From: Entonaema liquescens | Lineage: Eukaryota; Ascomycota; Sordariomycetes; Xylariales; Xylariaceae | Direction of reading: 5' to 3' | Assembly: GCA_902805475.1 (NCBI GenBank) | Contig: CADCSX010000005.1 | Coordinates: forward strand, 288,001 to 352,000 | Length of the DNA: 64,000 bases | Part shown: piece by piece, positions 1 through 11,764 of the stretch | How positions within the stretch are numbered: position 1 is the first letter of the stretch | Layout: every line of letters begins with the position of its first letter | Program-made: the position numbers and the translations under genes | Notes under the pieces: generated by a model | The model's input: only the letters and a program-made list of their open reading frames with translations | Database searches by the model: none | Told to the model about the DNA's origin: nothing

Positions 1-1216
1 CCCTTGGTTATCTACGTATGAAGGTTAACGAAGAGCACGAAATCATAAGGGGAGACTAAAACCTTCTGCTCTAATGCCGATGTGTGGACCATCATGGCAA
101 CCGTCTCATCTACATCGAAATCTGTCTCCCGATCTAGACTAGTTAAGCGGAGAAGAGAATGCTTGGCGTCTTCAAGTCTCCCCTTTCGTACAAGCCACCA
201 AGGAGATTCAGGTGCGAAGCATATTCCGATTATGAGAGGCAACGGCCACATCCATTGAAGCGCATAAGGCTATTCATCTGTATTAGAATTTTCATTCAGG
301 GTATGGGCCAAAGGAATCTTACGATACGGTATGCCCACTCGTCAGTTCGCCAGAGGTTACCCATAATGACACCAATGCCGATCATCTGGCCGATACCCCA
401 GCAGAAGTTGATGTAAGTCGTCAAGTAGCCGCGCAGGGCTACGGGGCAAACTTCGGATGCATAGGTGATGGTTAAAGTTTGGAAGACGCCCCATGGGATG
501 CCGCACAAGATCTCAGCTACCTGGAGATGCACAACAGTCTGTGCCGTAAAGAAGATGGCGGTAAAAGCGATGATGAGTACGAGGCAGGAGATGACGGTAT
601 ATCGGTACCCAAACCTCTCGGAGACCCAGCCGTTTATTACCAAGCCAATGATTTCACCCTGAAAAAACCGACGTTAAAATAAAGCTCAACTATTCAACTG
701 AGGGCAGGGCAGGGATTCCACGGAGTGCTGTGAAACCGCGCATATAAGTTTGAACGCCATCCTTTACGGATTCGGGCTCGGGCTCGGAAAAGGGACGGAC
801 AAATTTAACTTCGAGTACACACTGAGGTGCGTCGCGGATTAACTTACCACTACTGCTCCGTTACTTAACCCAGCTTGCCATGAGGCTGGAACTTGATAGG
901 AGGAGTTGCCCTCTGCGTCGGTTACCTGAACGCCGTATTTCTGGTTAAACTGGGGGAAAGCATAGAAATTGTTGACCAGGGAGATGTCGTAACCCTCCAT
1001 AACGATGCAGGTCGAGATAAGGATGGACCACGCAATCGCCTTGGGGTAAAGACGAATACCTTGCAATAGGGTCATCTTGTGCTCCTTCTCGCTTGCAAGC
1101 CTCGCATTCCGGATTATGTCGCTCATCTTCTCGTTTTCTTCCTTCGACGTCACTGCCGGGACCGGGGCTGTTTCGACGACATCGTCGCCAATGCTCTTTG
1201 CCGAACCTGAAGCCAT
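1..1216 (-). CDS. Alpha-glucoside (maltose-type) MFS sugar transporter, partial
   Basis: Predicted plasma-membrane sugar/H+ symporter of the MFS sugar porter family. The start is the ATG at 1216; an open frame extends further upstream but has no other ATG. Exons are 1216-848, 658-323, 269-63 and 11-1, separated by introns of 189, 53 and 51 nt with AG acceptors and GTAAG donors (the third donor, GTTTTA, is weak). All junctions keep frame. Visible marks are the first transmembrane region with MEGYDISLVNNF, the loop motif VSERFGYR, the end of helix 6 with PESPWWLVRKGR, and MVHTSALEQ in the central loop. These match fungal maltose/alpha-glucoside permeases, so the substrate is a family inference. 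The C-terminal half, helices 7-12, lies beyond the left edge. The gene is divergent from a Zn2Cys6 regulator, a common arrangement for a transporter and its own regulator. Confidence 0.85.
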
Positions 1217-2052
1217 GGCTGCGATATACGTGTCGTTGGCTTCCACCGCAGATAGGATTGGCCGCCAAGATGAGTTGGAGTGATGGCCACCGACGTGATA
1301 ATATGCTGCGCGACAGTGCGAGCGATGTCGTCGTTCTCTCGATTGGACTTCCTCAGCTCCTTTTTATCTTGGGGGAAAATATAAACAAAGGAATATTCTA
1401 GCCGTCTAACTAAGTTTAACAGTAGTCGGCAAAGTATCACGCTAGGAATACCGAGGCAGGTCGCTATACACCATAAGCGGTTTAGTCTAGTCGCATTTTT
1501 CCTTTCGATCCGCTCTTAATGGTGGAGAGAAAGTTGCGGGAAGAAGCACTTGGAATTCTGGAATTCTAATTCGAACATCCCTGACTGGTTTAATTATTAC
1601 TTGAGTGCCTATTCCTAGTTCACCTAGGATTATCATTGGGGAAAATCCATTGGCCAAACTGGTTTAACGTAATGGTCAGCTTAGCTTAACTTTAATCCTG
1701 TTGTGTAATATGCATATAGGTATCACGACTCCATCCGCTTACCCACAAATACCAAATAAGCGCATAGGGGCGGGTTACACGAACGAGACCTCGTGGCCCC
1801 GGTCTAGGTCCGTTATTCGGGAGACGGTCCAATGGCGAAACGCCTAGCCGGCCAATTGGGTCTGGGCTTCGGTGTCCCATGGACCGGGTCTCTTTGTACT
1901 ACTTTAGACCATCCACGTCTCCCGCTCGGCGGTTTTGCCCGTCTTTATCAGATGATCCCTTTCGAAGCTGGGTCCTTGGATCTCTATGTCGGTAACATTG
2001 ACCGAACTACACCGAGTAAACATAGAAAGTCGTAGAAGCGACGATATTGCGA
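1217..2052. promoter_or_regulatory. Shared divergent promoter region of transporter and Zn2Cys6 regulator
   Basis: About 836 bp separate the two start codons. I see no further gene, RNA or strong repeat here. Short inverted CGG/CCG pairs of the sort bound by Zn2Cys6 proteins occur by eye, but none stands out enough to be called a site. Confidence 0.4.
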
Positions 2053-4343
2053 ATGCCCTCATCAGAGCGGATCGAGTTGCTCGCTACACCATGGTATGGT
2101 TTTGATTTTGTTATTATTTGTTTTCCCCATAGAAACAACTAGGCTACGCCGAGACCGGTTCCCTCTCTCGCTAACTAAATTTCATCCACTTATATCTCAT
2201 CTGGGGGCTGGTCAATTGCTGACACAGACTTGGCGAATAGTGTCACATGCCGTGAATATCATCTAAAATGTAAGTTGCTTTAGTATAACTTGTTATACCT
2301 TCAATGTGGTTAAGCTAACCGTTTTGAACGCGTAGGCGATCGCTCGGTTCCGAGGTGTGGTCGCTGCGTCCGAGCAGGTCGCGAATGCAAGCTGGGGTTT
2401 AAATTCAAGCCTAGCAAAGGTATGCTGGATGAGATTATGTTCGTCCTAGGCTAAACCTCATTCTTATAGACACGTTCAAGAGAAACCAAAGATGGCTTAA
2501 GCCGCCGAAAAAGTGTAAGTTTGGAGTGTTACATGGAATAGGACAAGTTCGTCTGGCTAACTCGTACAAGTAATTTACGTTGACGAGAGACGAGGTCTAA
2601 CCATAGGCAGCCCCCAAGAGGAAAGTTCCCAATACGAGTTCCATACTCGCGAGAACCACAATTGGCAACAGGAATCAAGTACCTCTAGTGTTACATCTCC
2701 GGGAATTCCTAATTCAACAGAGTACAGCAAGGCAGGTGGCCAACCGGTAGACGATGTTCAAGCGCAGAGCACACCAAAAAGCAATGGAGGATTTTCAACT
2801 GAGATTACATCCGTCGCTGGGCTTCAGGCTCAGAGGCATATTCCAGGACCCAAGTCAACTGGTTCCTACGTCCTACCGCCTGCAGATATAGAGGGCACAC
2901 GTATACCCCTTGATGGGGGCCTTCTAACGTCTGGTTTCCGAAATGCCTCAAGCCTGCCACTCAAGGACCGGACGGAAGCACTGTTATTTCGGCACTATAT
3001 CCAGAAATTGGCGATTTGTGTAAGCCAACCGATATGTGTAGCAGTAACTATCCCTAAAGATTCAAAATTCTAACCGAAGTAGTTGGACTTGTGCGATCCA
3101 CATCGGCATTTCGAGCTGGTAGTTCCAGAGCGTGCGGCCGAATGCTATATGCTCTTAAACGCTATTTTCGCCATAGCTGCGAGACATTTGAGTCATACGA
3201 CGGATTTTGACCCGTTGGCTTCCAATAGGTATCACGACGAATGCCTGAAATACCTTATTCCAATGCTTAATCACGCCTCGACGGTATCAGATGAGAATCT
3301 GTTTGCGGCAACTATCATCTTGCGTATGCTCGAAGAGATGGATGGTAAGGGGATATCGGGTTGGGTTATTCTGAGAGCTGCTGGCTAATAAATCGGCAGT
3401 TCCAACAACAGGCCAAGACACGTACAGTCATTTATTGGGTATTCATGCCTTTGTTAATGTCGGCGACCACTACATGGGCCCGGGAAGTCTAAGTGCAGCT
3501 TCGTTCTGGGTAGGGTTACGGCAGGAGATTTACATTGCGGTAATTACGCAGCAGCCTGTCAAAGTCTCTTTAGATCACTTCGTAGTGGACCGGTCATTCG
3601 AACCCGCCGACGACTATACTTGGTCAAATCGGGCGATTGTGCTTCTTGCCGACGTCCTCAATCTTTGCTTCGGGAATAACTCACTAACCCCAGACCATTG
3701 GAATGCCTTAGACGATGCTTGTAAAAAGTGGTCTAACACTAGACCCCCGTCTTTCAACCCATTCTTCTACCGAGAACGAACGGCATCTTCGGCTTTTCCA
3801 GAAATATGGCACGGATCAGGATGTCATGGTAAGCGTTGGATTCTCTCATAACGCTATGGATATAACGTAGAAGCTAATCTTCCCAGTTATCGGGATCCAA
3901 CATCATATCCTTGCACAGCTGTTCTTGGTCCAATTTGATCCATCGATACCTAAAGTAGGCACAAATCGCCGAACAGCAGTAAAGCAAATGATGGTAAGTA
4001 TGTGACAAAGGGGAATATTTCCATATATGCTTACACGCAGGCAGCATCGGATTGAGAATCTTGTAAGGGAGCTCTGTGGCATCGGAGTATGCAACCAGTG
4101 GACTCCGCCGGGAATGTTTACGGCTTGCATGGGCATTGCTATGTGTACGAACAAACCTAATTCGTCGGCAATAATGTTGAGCTAATACGAGTTACAGTTG
4201 GCGACCAATTCGGCGAACGGTCCGACCAGGAAGCTCTGATGGATATTCTAAGGAAAACGGAGGCGGATCACGCCCGCCCTACTGCGTCAATACAGCAACA
4301 GCTAATGAGAGCGTGGGGCTGGCTACCAGAAAACGACGAATGA
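2053..4343 (+). CDS. Zn2Cys6 fungal transcription factor (ten exons)
   Basis: Predicted nuclear DNA-binding regulator of 551 residues. Exons are 2053-2093, 2241-2269, 2336-2419, 2470-2514, 2607-3019, 3083-3344, 3400-3828, 3887-3993, 4045-4144 and 4198-4343. They sum to 1656 nt and keep frame, which argues that the gene is intact. The zinc cluster is perfect: Cys14, 17, 24, 31, 34 and 41 with spacing C-x2-C-x6-C-x6-C-x2-C-x6-C. It is split over the first three exons. A polar Ser/Thr-rich linker follows, then the usual fungal-specific helical domain, which begins near LFRHYIQKLA and includes DLCDPHRHFELVVPERA and AIFAIAARHLSH (Fungal_trans_2 type). The small first exons hide the zinc cluster from single-ORF searches. 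The neighbouring divergent sugar transporter is a plausible target. The penultimate donor (GTACGA at 4145) is the least certain junction. Confidence 0.85.
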
Positions 4344-4977
4344 GAAGAAAATCGAATTTAATCAACCCCCTATTAAGCGAAGACATGGTACACGAGAAGT
4401 CGAGCGGAGTTCAAAGCGGATGAGGAGAGGAGAGCGTTTAAGATCGCCTCGGATTACCGAATTTGGTCAGGTCCACACAAAGCCACGTTATTCGACGCGG
4501 GGAACATAATAAGATCTATGGCTATAAGTACCGAGTGACGTTCGAATGACGTTGTTTCGTCCGGGGCAGTCCTGGATACTGCAGTTTAGTTGGATGAGAT
4601 AACTTTGCATCTGGGGACCGGACGATTTTACCTTTTTCGCGAAAGAAGGGGTAAGTTGCTTCGCGGATCTCGTTCCGCAAGGGGGGCGTACCTGATCCCC
4701 CCCCGGGAGATCGCCGCCTGCGCTAGTCAGCTCAACATAGCTGTCTTCGGCGATTTTCTCCTTATCCAGCTTGGACCCTACATAAAGCTTATGTGGGGAC
4801 CTTTACCACTTATACGAAGCTCAAAGAGTATAAATCTTAGTCGGAGACGACGACGTCCCATGAAAAGTCTTTTATCTTTGCTTTAAAGCACTTCAAAAGT
4901 TTTATTTCTAATCATTTTCTATATTCGAAGAGATACCCCTTTTTCCCTGTTTCTCATATACTCCACCACAACACATA
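4344..4977. other. Intergenic spacer before MIOX
   Basis: 634 bp without a supported gene. An open frame at 4590-4886 has no ATG start and no recognisable product. The last 70 bp are pyrimidine-rich with CACCACAACACATA directly before the MIOX ATG, a typical fungal leader. Confidence 0.5.
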
Positions 4978-5959
4978 ATGGCACCAGGTATCTTAGTTGA
5001 CGACACAATTTCCCGGAATGGCCTCGAGCTCGAGGAGACGTCAGATCACATCGACGCAGTCAATGTATTAAAGGGTCAGAACCAGTCAAAGTTTGATGAC
5101 AAGTCTCAATTCGACTCGGCCAAAGATAAAACCCAATTCAGACAATACGAAGAAGCCTGCGATCGCGTGCAAAACTTCTATCGGGAGCAGCACGCAAAGC
5201 AGACGGTAGCGTATAATCTGAAAGCACGCAATGCATTCAAGACACGGCGGCGCGAGGAGATGACGGTGTGGCAGGCGATCGAGAAGCTTAACACATTAAT
5301 CGACGAGTCGGACCCGGACACAAGTTTATCACAGATCCAGCACCTGCTCCAGTCCGCTGAAGCAATCCGGAGAGATGGTAAGCCGCGCTGGATGCAGGTC
5401 ACCGGCCTAATCCACGATCTTGGCAAGCTACTCTACTTCTACGGCTCAGAAGGACAATGGGATGTTGTTGGTGACACATTTCCTGTTGGCTGCGCTTTCG
5501 ACAGCCGTATCATATATCCCGATACATTCGCCGAAAACCCAGATTCCCAAGATCCAATTTACAGCACTAAGTTCGGCATCTATTCACCTGGCTGTGGACT
5601 GGACAATGTAATGTTATCGTGGGGTCACGATGAGTATTTATACCATGTAGTCAAGGACCAATCAACGCTACCTCCTGAGGCACTGGCTATGATTCGGTAT
5701 CATTCATTTTACCCTTGGCACAAGGTATGTATCCTCCTATATACCCAACTCCCCTGAAACCACTACTGACCTATCCCAGGAAAATGCTTACCGCGAATTA
5801 ATGGATGAACACGATGAGGATATGCTACGCGCCGTGCGAGCGTTTAATCCATACGATTTATACAGCAAGAGCGATAAGGTTCCAGACGTAGAAGAGCTGA
5901 AGCCGTACTACTCGGAGCTGATTGATGAGTTCTTCCCGCAAAAGGTTTTGAAGTGGTAG
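4978..5959 (+). CDS. Myo-inositol oxygenase
   Basis: Non-heme di-iron enzyme that cleaves myo-inositol with O2 to D-glucuronate, the first step of inositol catabolism; cytosolic. Two exons, 4978-5724 and 5780-5959, give 308 residues, close to the family length of about 285-320. All expected iron ligands are visible: His122 in QHLLQSAEAIR, His146-Asp147 in LIHDLGKLLYFYG, His217 in SWGHDEYLYH, His242 in RYHSFYPWH and Asp275 in FNPYDLYSKSD. The C-terminus ends in FFPQKVLKW, as in other MIOX proteins. The 55-nt intron has a GTATGT donor and a CCCAG acceptor and splits the protein just after the fifth ligand. The gene appears complete. Its position two genes away from a sugar transporter may be coincidence. 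Confidence 0.97.
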
Positions 5960-7094
5960 GGGGCGTTCAAAATTTGATTTCGTCTTTCTTTGGACTTAAT
6001 GAATAGATAGGTAAATATTGGGATTGCCTGCGGAAAAAGCTGGATGTTTCGCGAATTGGTATATATGGGAATAGATCGTAGAACTGGCAAGACATTTTTT
6101 CCGATATAACCTTATGGGTGTATTTTCATTGAGACATGAGACTCACAGGCTTACATATTTGGAAACCAAGGAATAGAATTGAGCATGATTGCATACTTCT
6201 ACTGATTTATCCCACTGTCTTTGCCCAAACCTCGGGCAATAAACCCCCGCCACTCTCTTAAATCGGTTTAGAGCGGCTATTTCTAGCGTAGTAACTTGAA
6301 GAAAGCTAAAGCTTCTGTGTAGCTAATATTGTACATCAAAGTCCTCCTAGGCAATATAATAAATCGTTAGACTCGATGATCTTGCACATGTTCCTTCGTA
6401 ACTACGAACGCCATGGGCCCCATAGCGTGTACGCCTCCCGTACGGCTAGTAGCGCCAGCGCAGTGAGTGCGAGTACTGCTCTCGCGTATGATATTGTTGT
6501 AATAATTCCAGGCATTGGTTGGTATCTAGTTAGAATGGTGTTAAAGATGAAAGAGAAGATGGAAAATGAAAGACTTCAGTCAGCTGTGGTGTGTTGACAA
6601 GATATGAGAATTATTAAGGGGCGGACCTTTTTCTTATGCAAAAGGGGATTATTCGTTCTTAGGAGAGAAGGTCCATGTTATAAGAGGGCTACCCTCGTCA
6701 TCAGGAAATGTCTTTGTCGTAGTTGTTATGTTTAGTCGAATAACTGAAGATCTAAAGAAGGGTTACCGCGTAGATAGAACAAGGGGCTCACGCCTTTGAG
6801 CACAGGCTATCTTTATGTCATTTCAGACAACGAGATCGGAGAGTAATCCATGAAAGCTATCTTATGCTGTTGAAATGTACCGTTTGAAAGACTTAAAATA
6901 TCAGTAGAAACTGGATTGATGCACCAGTTTACTGGCGACTATAGTTCGTAGAATTGAAAGAATTCAATGACTTGTCGGCTAACTACAGCATTTCCACGGG
7001 GGTTAAAAGACGTAGAATAGAGTCTGATATCTTCATAATCCAATATATCCTATATCGCTATGTCGCTATGACAATAACCTGGGCGCTGCCACAT
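5960..7094. other. Intergenic spacer between convergent MIOX and IDO
   Basis: 1.1 kb between two convergent genes. It should hold both 3' untranslated regions. A 73-codon ATG frame at 6376-6597 with one hydrophobic stretch is the only candidate and is not supported by any family resemblance. No repeat is obvious. Confidence 0.45.
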
Positions 7095-8567
7095 TCAGTA
7101 GTTACAGATACCGCCAATCTCTTCATCCATAGACCAAGTTCCTGCAAGTCCATGCTCGACAACCGGTTCATCTAGCACTTCAGATTTCTCGTCTTTACCG
7201 AGGAAGAAATCGTTCTGGCCCGAGACCTTGGTTTGTCGGCTCATGAATTTCCTGGCCCAAACCTCGATCGAGGGCTCGCCAGTTTCATCACGAGCCTGCT
7301 TAAGAAAGGGGATCAATGCAGTACCACCTGTCCCTTTAACCTTCTTATGCTTCTCATTTTTAGAAGCCGTTGCCAAGTTTACTCTATTCCTAATAGCTTC
7401 GGGACTACGCGATCGGCTTCGGGCTCTATTCTCTCGGGATGGCAAGACGATATAGCGCGTCACGATAGCTATGTGAATGTCGCGGAACGCGCGGAGCATG
7501 GCAAGACACGCATCGTAGGCGATGCTTAGAGGACGGTCGGAGGCGGCCCGGCTCTCAACAAATTCGCGAATGTTGGCCACAGCTCCGACATCGTTCAGGA
7601 AGCGCGCATGCGGTCCCGGCATGTAGCGTCGCATATCCTGGATGAAATTGTGTCTGTGGGCACGGCTTCGACCTTCGCGTTCCGACTCGGATGACGGATC
7701 AGCTTTCTCGCCGGTAGGACGATGTTCAACACCAAGAATGATATCAAAGAATTGAATTAGACTGCTTTGGGCGTTGCTGGGCCCGCTATATTGCACATAC
7801 TCAGATTTGCCCGAGCCATCATCATACATGACACCACGCGGCAAGCCTGCCTCGGCCATGTTCTTACTACCGGCAAGAAAAGTGCGGATGCGGCGGTAGA
7901 AGAAACCCGGATCGCAGCTTTCATGCATGCGACGTAATAGTTCACCGAGGTCATCGAGGCGCTCGGCAAAAGCATGCAGGCAACGTGTTACGGTTGCGCT
8001 ATCGCCCTGTCGAGCCGCAGCAACTGCCGTTAGCATCAAAGGAATAATGGGACCACCACGAGCTTCAATGGCAACCGACACTAGGTAAAACCAAGACTCG
8101 TCGAGAGAACCCGTAAAAGTCACCAAGGTGGCGAGATTGTCCAAATCGTCGATCTCTTCATCGATGAAGAGAGGCTTGAAATTCCACAGCACCGAAGCGG
8201 CGTAAGTAGATACGGGTGGAACCTCGAGGTGTCGGCAGATATCTAGCAAGGGAACAGAGATGCTTGGTGGCACGCGATCACAGGGAGTATCACCTCCCCA
8301 GATATAGCCATGAGCAAAGAAGGTTAGGAGCATGTAGGCTCTCCTCCATTCTGCGTCATGTTCCAGACCGACGGTGGAGAGAACAGGAAGACGGTCGATA
8401 ACTCCCCGGAGCCGCTTGCTAAGAATCAAATTCTGAAGATTGGCGCTGATGGACTCCCACTTGTTATAGTAGGGGTCAGGTAGCCTCGTTAAAGGCAAAA
8501 CGTCAGGCAAGAATCCATACTTTGGCGAGATTCCATACTCGGATAATATAGGGATAGGAGGTCTCAT
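7095..8567 (-). CDS. Indoleamine 2,3-dioxygenase family protein
   Basis: Heme enzyme that opens the indole ring of L-tryptophan to N-formylkynurenine, the first step of the kynurenine route to NAD; cytosolic. Single exon of 490 residues. I chose the ATG at 8567 (MRPPIPILSEYG) because the LSEYGISPKYGFLPDVLPL segment is the normal start of fungal IDO; the open frame continues 46 codons upstream but those residues look like leader. Family motifs in order: SLIQFFDIILGVEH, DMRRYMPGPHARFL, and FRDIHIAIVTRYIVLP, where His365 is the expected proximal heme ligand, then KGTGGTALIPFLK. An arginine/serine-rich insert follows the heme-ligand helix. The length is larger than the 400-residue animal enzymes but normal for filamentous fungi, which often have several paralogues with different tryptophan affinity. 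Confidence 0.95.
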   Translation of the reverse strand: MRPPIPILSEYGISPKYGFLPDVLPLTRLPDPYYNKWESISANLQNLILSKRLRGVIDRLPVLSTVGLEHDAEWRRAYMLLTFFAHGYIWGGDTPCDRVPPSISVPLLDICRHLEVPPVSTYAASVLWNFKPLFIDEEIDDLDNLATLVTFTGSLDESWFYLVSVAIEARGGPIIPLMLTAVAAARQGDSATVTRCLHAFAERLDDLGELLRRMHESCDPGFFYRRIRTFLAGSKNMAEAGLPRGVMYDDGSGKSEYVQYSGPSNAQSSLIQFFDIILGVEHRPTGEKADPSSESEREGRSRAHRHNFIQDMRRYMPGPHARFLNDVGAVANIREFVESRAASDRPLSIAYDACLAMLRAFRDIHIAIVTRYIVLPSRENRARSRSRSPEAIRNRVNLATASKNEKHKKVKGTGGTALIPFLKQARDETGEPSIEVWARKFMSRQTKVSGQNDFFLGKDEKSEVLDEPVVEHGLAGTWSMDEEIGGICNY

Positions 8568-9947
8568 CACGTCGACGTAGTTGTCTCTTGAAGACAAGAT
8601 GATAACTAAAGACGATAGATTAAGTTGATTTTTGTGGCGAATTTGTGGTGCTTGACTGATGAAGAGCCAACCTAGTAGGTGGTGGTATTGTTTAAATAGA
8701 TTCAAGTGGTTAAACTAAATAAAAAGTCTAATTCCTGACGCAAGGAGTATACAGATCTATCCTGTAATACTCCTCAGCCGTGCGAAGCAACAGTTGAGTT
8801 GTGAGCATGTGACTGTTTCAAGAGTTGATGATAGAAGACTTAGGGCTGAGTAGGCATGTTAAGAAGAAGAAACAAATAAAACAGACTAAAGACGTGGGAA
8901 AGAGAGTAACTTTATAAAGAGGAGAAAAATGTTAAAAACACCTTAAGACCAAGACGGAGACCATCAAGGTTTCGGAAAGGCGGATCCAGCGGGAATCAGG
9001 TATTAATAATGGGTATCACTTTTTACTCATCAGTTGATTTCTTGTAAAAAGGGGAGAAATAAATACCCTTAGGGTTATTGACCGAGGAGTATAGAGTGTA
9101 TACATATACATACATAGGCAGACAACTTGTCTTGCTACTTGTTGGTGATTAATAAAAATAAAAAGGGAAAAAATGCCAAAATGCCAAAATGCCAAAATGC
9201 CACATGCCACACTTCACATGCGGGTGATATGGCGCCATTGGATTACCATTGGATTACCGTGGAGTCAGATCATGTGGGATAGGATCTAGATCTAAACAGG
9301 TCGAGCTATCTACTGCAATAGTAATAGTTGTAGAACCGTATAATGAGTATGAATAGCGTGGGTGGGCTGTTAAGAAATCGAGTCAAGTCCATAGTTTTCG
9401 CTGGACACCTTCAAAAGGAACCCGATGCCGGCGGTTGGTTAAGTTATCGAGTATTGCCGCGCTAAAAGGCTTAGAAGATCTTTCAGTCGGCTGATCCAAG
9501 ATGTCGCAAGGGTATCAGTGCAGGAATACCCTTGAAAAAAGAAGGGTGCTTTAAGCGTGGGATGAAAGAAAATGGAGAAGAGAAAAGAAAGTTGCCTCTG
9601 TAAAACCATTACATAACTGACATTGTGCCCTCTAACATGGCTCTAACATGGGAATTTATCGGCTTAAGTTTCATAGTAGTTAGTTAATGGGTTAACTAAC
9701 CTAGTTATTAGTGTATGCTTACGTCATTTTTTTAATCTATTAGCTTAATCGAGGGGAACTTGTTTGTGATTGGTTATACTTTTTATAGGCGTTTTATCAG
9801 CCTTGGCGGGCAGCTCCAGTGCAAGGCTTCCACTGTCTCCCATCCATAAACCAACCATCACAGCTCTCCCGAAGCTCAACACCAAAATCCAATCAATTAT
9901 CATGACGCGGCTATTACAACCATAATTCGCTGCGAAGGATTCCCAAT
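8568..9947. other. Intergenic spacer with short TGCCAAAA repeats
   Basis: 1.4 kb divergent spacer between IDO and VPS23. It contains an imperfect run of the 9-mer ATGCCAAAA near 9173-9210. I see no coding region, RNA gene or terminal inverted repeat. The 3' 150 bp are the VPS23 promoter and leader. Confidence 0.45.
9173..9210. repeat. Short tandem repeat of ATGCCAAAA
   Basis: About four imperfect copies of a 9-bp unit, followed by CACATGCCACAC. It lies in the IDO/VPS23 divergent spacer. No function can be assigned. Confidence 0.8.
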
Positions 9948-11764
9948 ATGGTGGTCCAGCAGCACATACTAAATTGGCTATATAGCGTTCTGACGAGCGT
10001 AAGAAATACCAACCCCAATAATTATTTTATATCGCTTGTTTGTACCAGACTAATACCTTCAATCGCATAGGAATACCAAGATGTTAACCGCACATACAAC
10101 GATGTAGCCCAGGCGCTATCCCAATATCCTTCACTATCACCAAGGACCGACGTCCATAGTACGAACTTATAACTTATTCTATCTAACTCACAAGTGTCTA
10201 GTCTTTCTAACGAGCTCCTAGCTTTCGACAACGGCGTGTCGGCCCTCCTCTTACACTTATCCGGCACTATTCCTGTTATATTCCGCGGCACCACATATCG
10301 ATTCCCTATATCGCTATGGATACCTCACGCATACCCGCGCGAGGCGCCGCTGGGATATGTCACGCCCACCGAAAATATGATGGTGCGGCCGGGCCAACAT
10401 GTCGATCCCCAGGGACGCATATACCATCCTTATCTTGTAGGATGGGCCGAGTTTTGGGATGTTAGTAGATCATCGATAGGAACTGATCCTGTGTGTTTAC
10501 GGTATACTAATAGTGTTCTACCAGAAATCTTCTCTACTAGATTTCATTGCTATACTCAGGGACATATTTGCGAAAGAACCTCCTGTGGTTTCACGCCAAC
10601 AAGTTCGTCCCGTACCGCAGCAAGCTAGTCAAGCGCCCACCCCTCCGCCGGTACCTCCACTACCTCCTGATATGGCAAGACATACTCCCCACCAGGTCCC
10701 GTCTTCACATACGCAGGATCCAAGGCCGCCGCCTCCTCCTCCGAAAGGTAGCGATCTCCCTCAGGTAGTATCAGGCCCGACTACTCATACGGACGGTCCC
10801 CCACGACCACCTCTACCAGACGATGTTCGTCGGCGATCGAGCCAGTATGGCGCGCCCGTAGCAACGACACAATCGCCTCAGCCGAACCGGCTCTCGAGAT
10901 ATGATGCGGCTCCTCCCCTACCGCCTCATCCACAATCATATCAACAACCACCACCCCCTAATGTCCAGTATCAAGCCCAGCCCCAACCCCAACAATATGC
11001 GTATCAACAAGGCGGACCACCAGCTCCGCTTGGGCTGCCACCACAAGACTCCCGTCGCGCCTCCATGATATCGCCCGTAACTCCATCACCAATTCCATAC
11101 AACGCCACCATTGCCCCAGGACAGCCGCCATACGCTGGCCCGCCTACGACTTGGCAGCAACCCCCAGAGCAACCGAAGCCCAAACCTCCTCCACCTCCTG
11201 ATCTCATGGACGAGCCTTTCTCCCTCGCTCTCCCTCGCCCTCGGCGAATAATCTCCCACCACCGCCCATCCCCCAACCCCGAAAAGACGCCCTACTCCGC
11301 CAACTCGGCTCCACCCTCCACGGCCTGCGCCAGCGCCCGCGAACAAAACGAGTCCTCCCTCGCCGGCCTCTCCGCCCAGCGCGCAGCCATGCTCGCCGCC
11401 CTACACAACCTACAATCCGACGCCTCGGCCCTCGGCCCCTCTCCTCGCTCCTATCGTCCAACACCTCGATCCTGCAGCACTCCTCCAGGAAGCCGACCGC
11501 GTCGTCTCCAACGCGCGCACCCGCGAACCCCCCGCCATCGACGACTTATTAGTTGCACCCACCGTCGTGGCGAACCAGCTCTACGATGTGGTGGCTGAGG
11601 AGCGCGCCCTCGGCGACGCTATATTCGTCTTGGGAAGGGCCGTCGAGAGGGGTCGGATAAGTCCTGCTGTGTTTGCGAAGACGACGCGCGGGCTGGCGAG
11701 GGAGTGGTTTTTGAAGAAGGCGCTTGCGAGGAAGATTGGGAGGGGGATGGGGCTTGTTGGGTAA
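9948..11764 (+). CDS. VPS23: ESCRT-I subunit VPS23/TSG101 (UEV domain), reading frame broken near C-terminus
   Basis: Endosomal sorting protein that binds ubiquitinated cargo and, in fungi, also serves ambient-pH signalling. Exons are 9948-9998, 10071-10158, 10222-10460 and 10525-11764. The UEV domain covers about residues 1-150: LNWLYSVLTS, RTYNDVAQALSQYPSLSPRT, GTTYRFPISLWIPHAYPREA, RPGQHVDPQGRIYHPYL and GWAEFWD. A long Pro/Gln-rich linker with PPPP runs and DLMDEPFSLALP follows. The coiled coil and the C-terminal steadiness box (DDLLVAPTVVANQLYDVV, AVERGRISPAVFAKTTRGLA) are present but lie in three alternating frames. Family-like sequence switches frame near 11233 (one base short), 11334 (one extra or two short) and 11422 (one extra). 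The exon sum is 1618 nt, a remainder of one, which fits that net change. A conserved traffic gene with compensating breaks suggests assembly errors, though decay is not excluded. Confidence 0.88.

Noticed and set aside
4590..4886. 98-codon frame upstream of MIOX
   Set aside because: Starts at a non-ATG codon, biased by a G-rich and C-rich run, and resembles nothing.
6376..6597. 73-codon ATG frame with a hydrophobic stretch between MIOX and IDO
   Set aside because: No signal peptide or family resemblance; sits in the shared 3' region of convergent genes.
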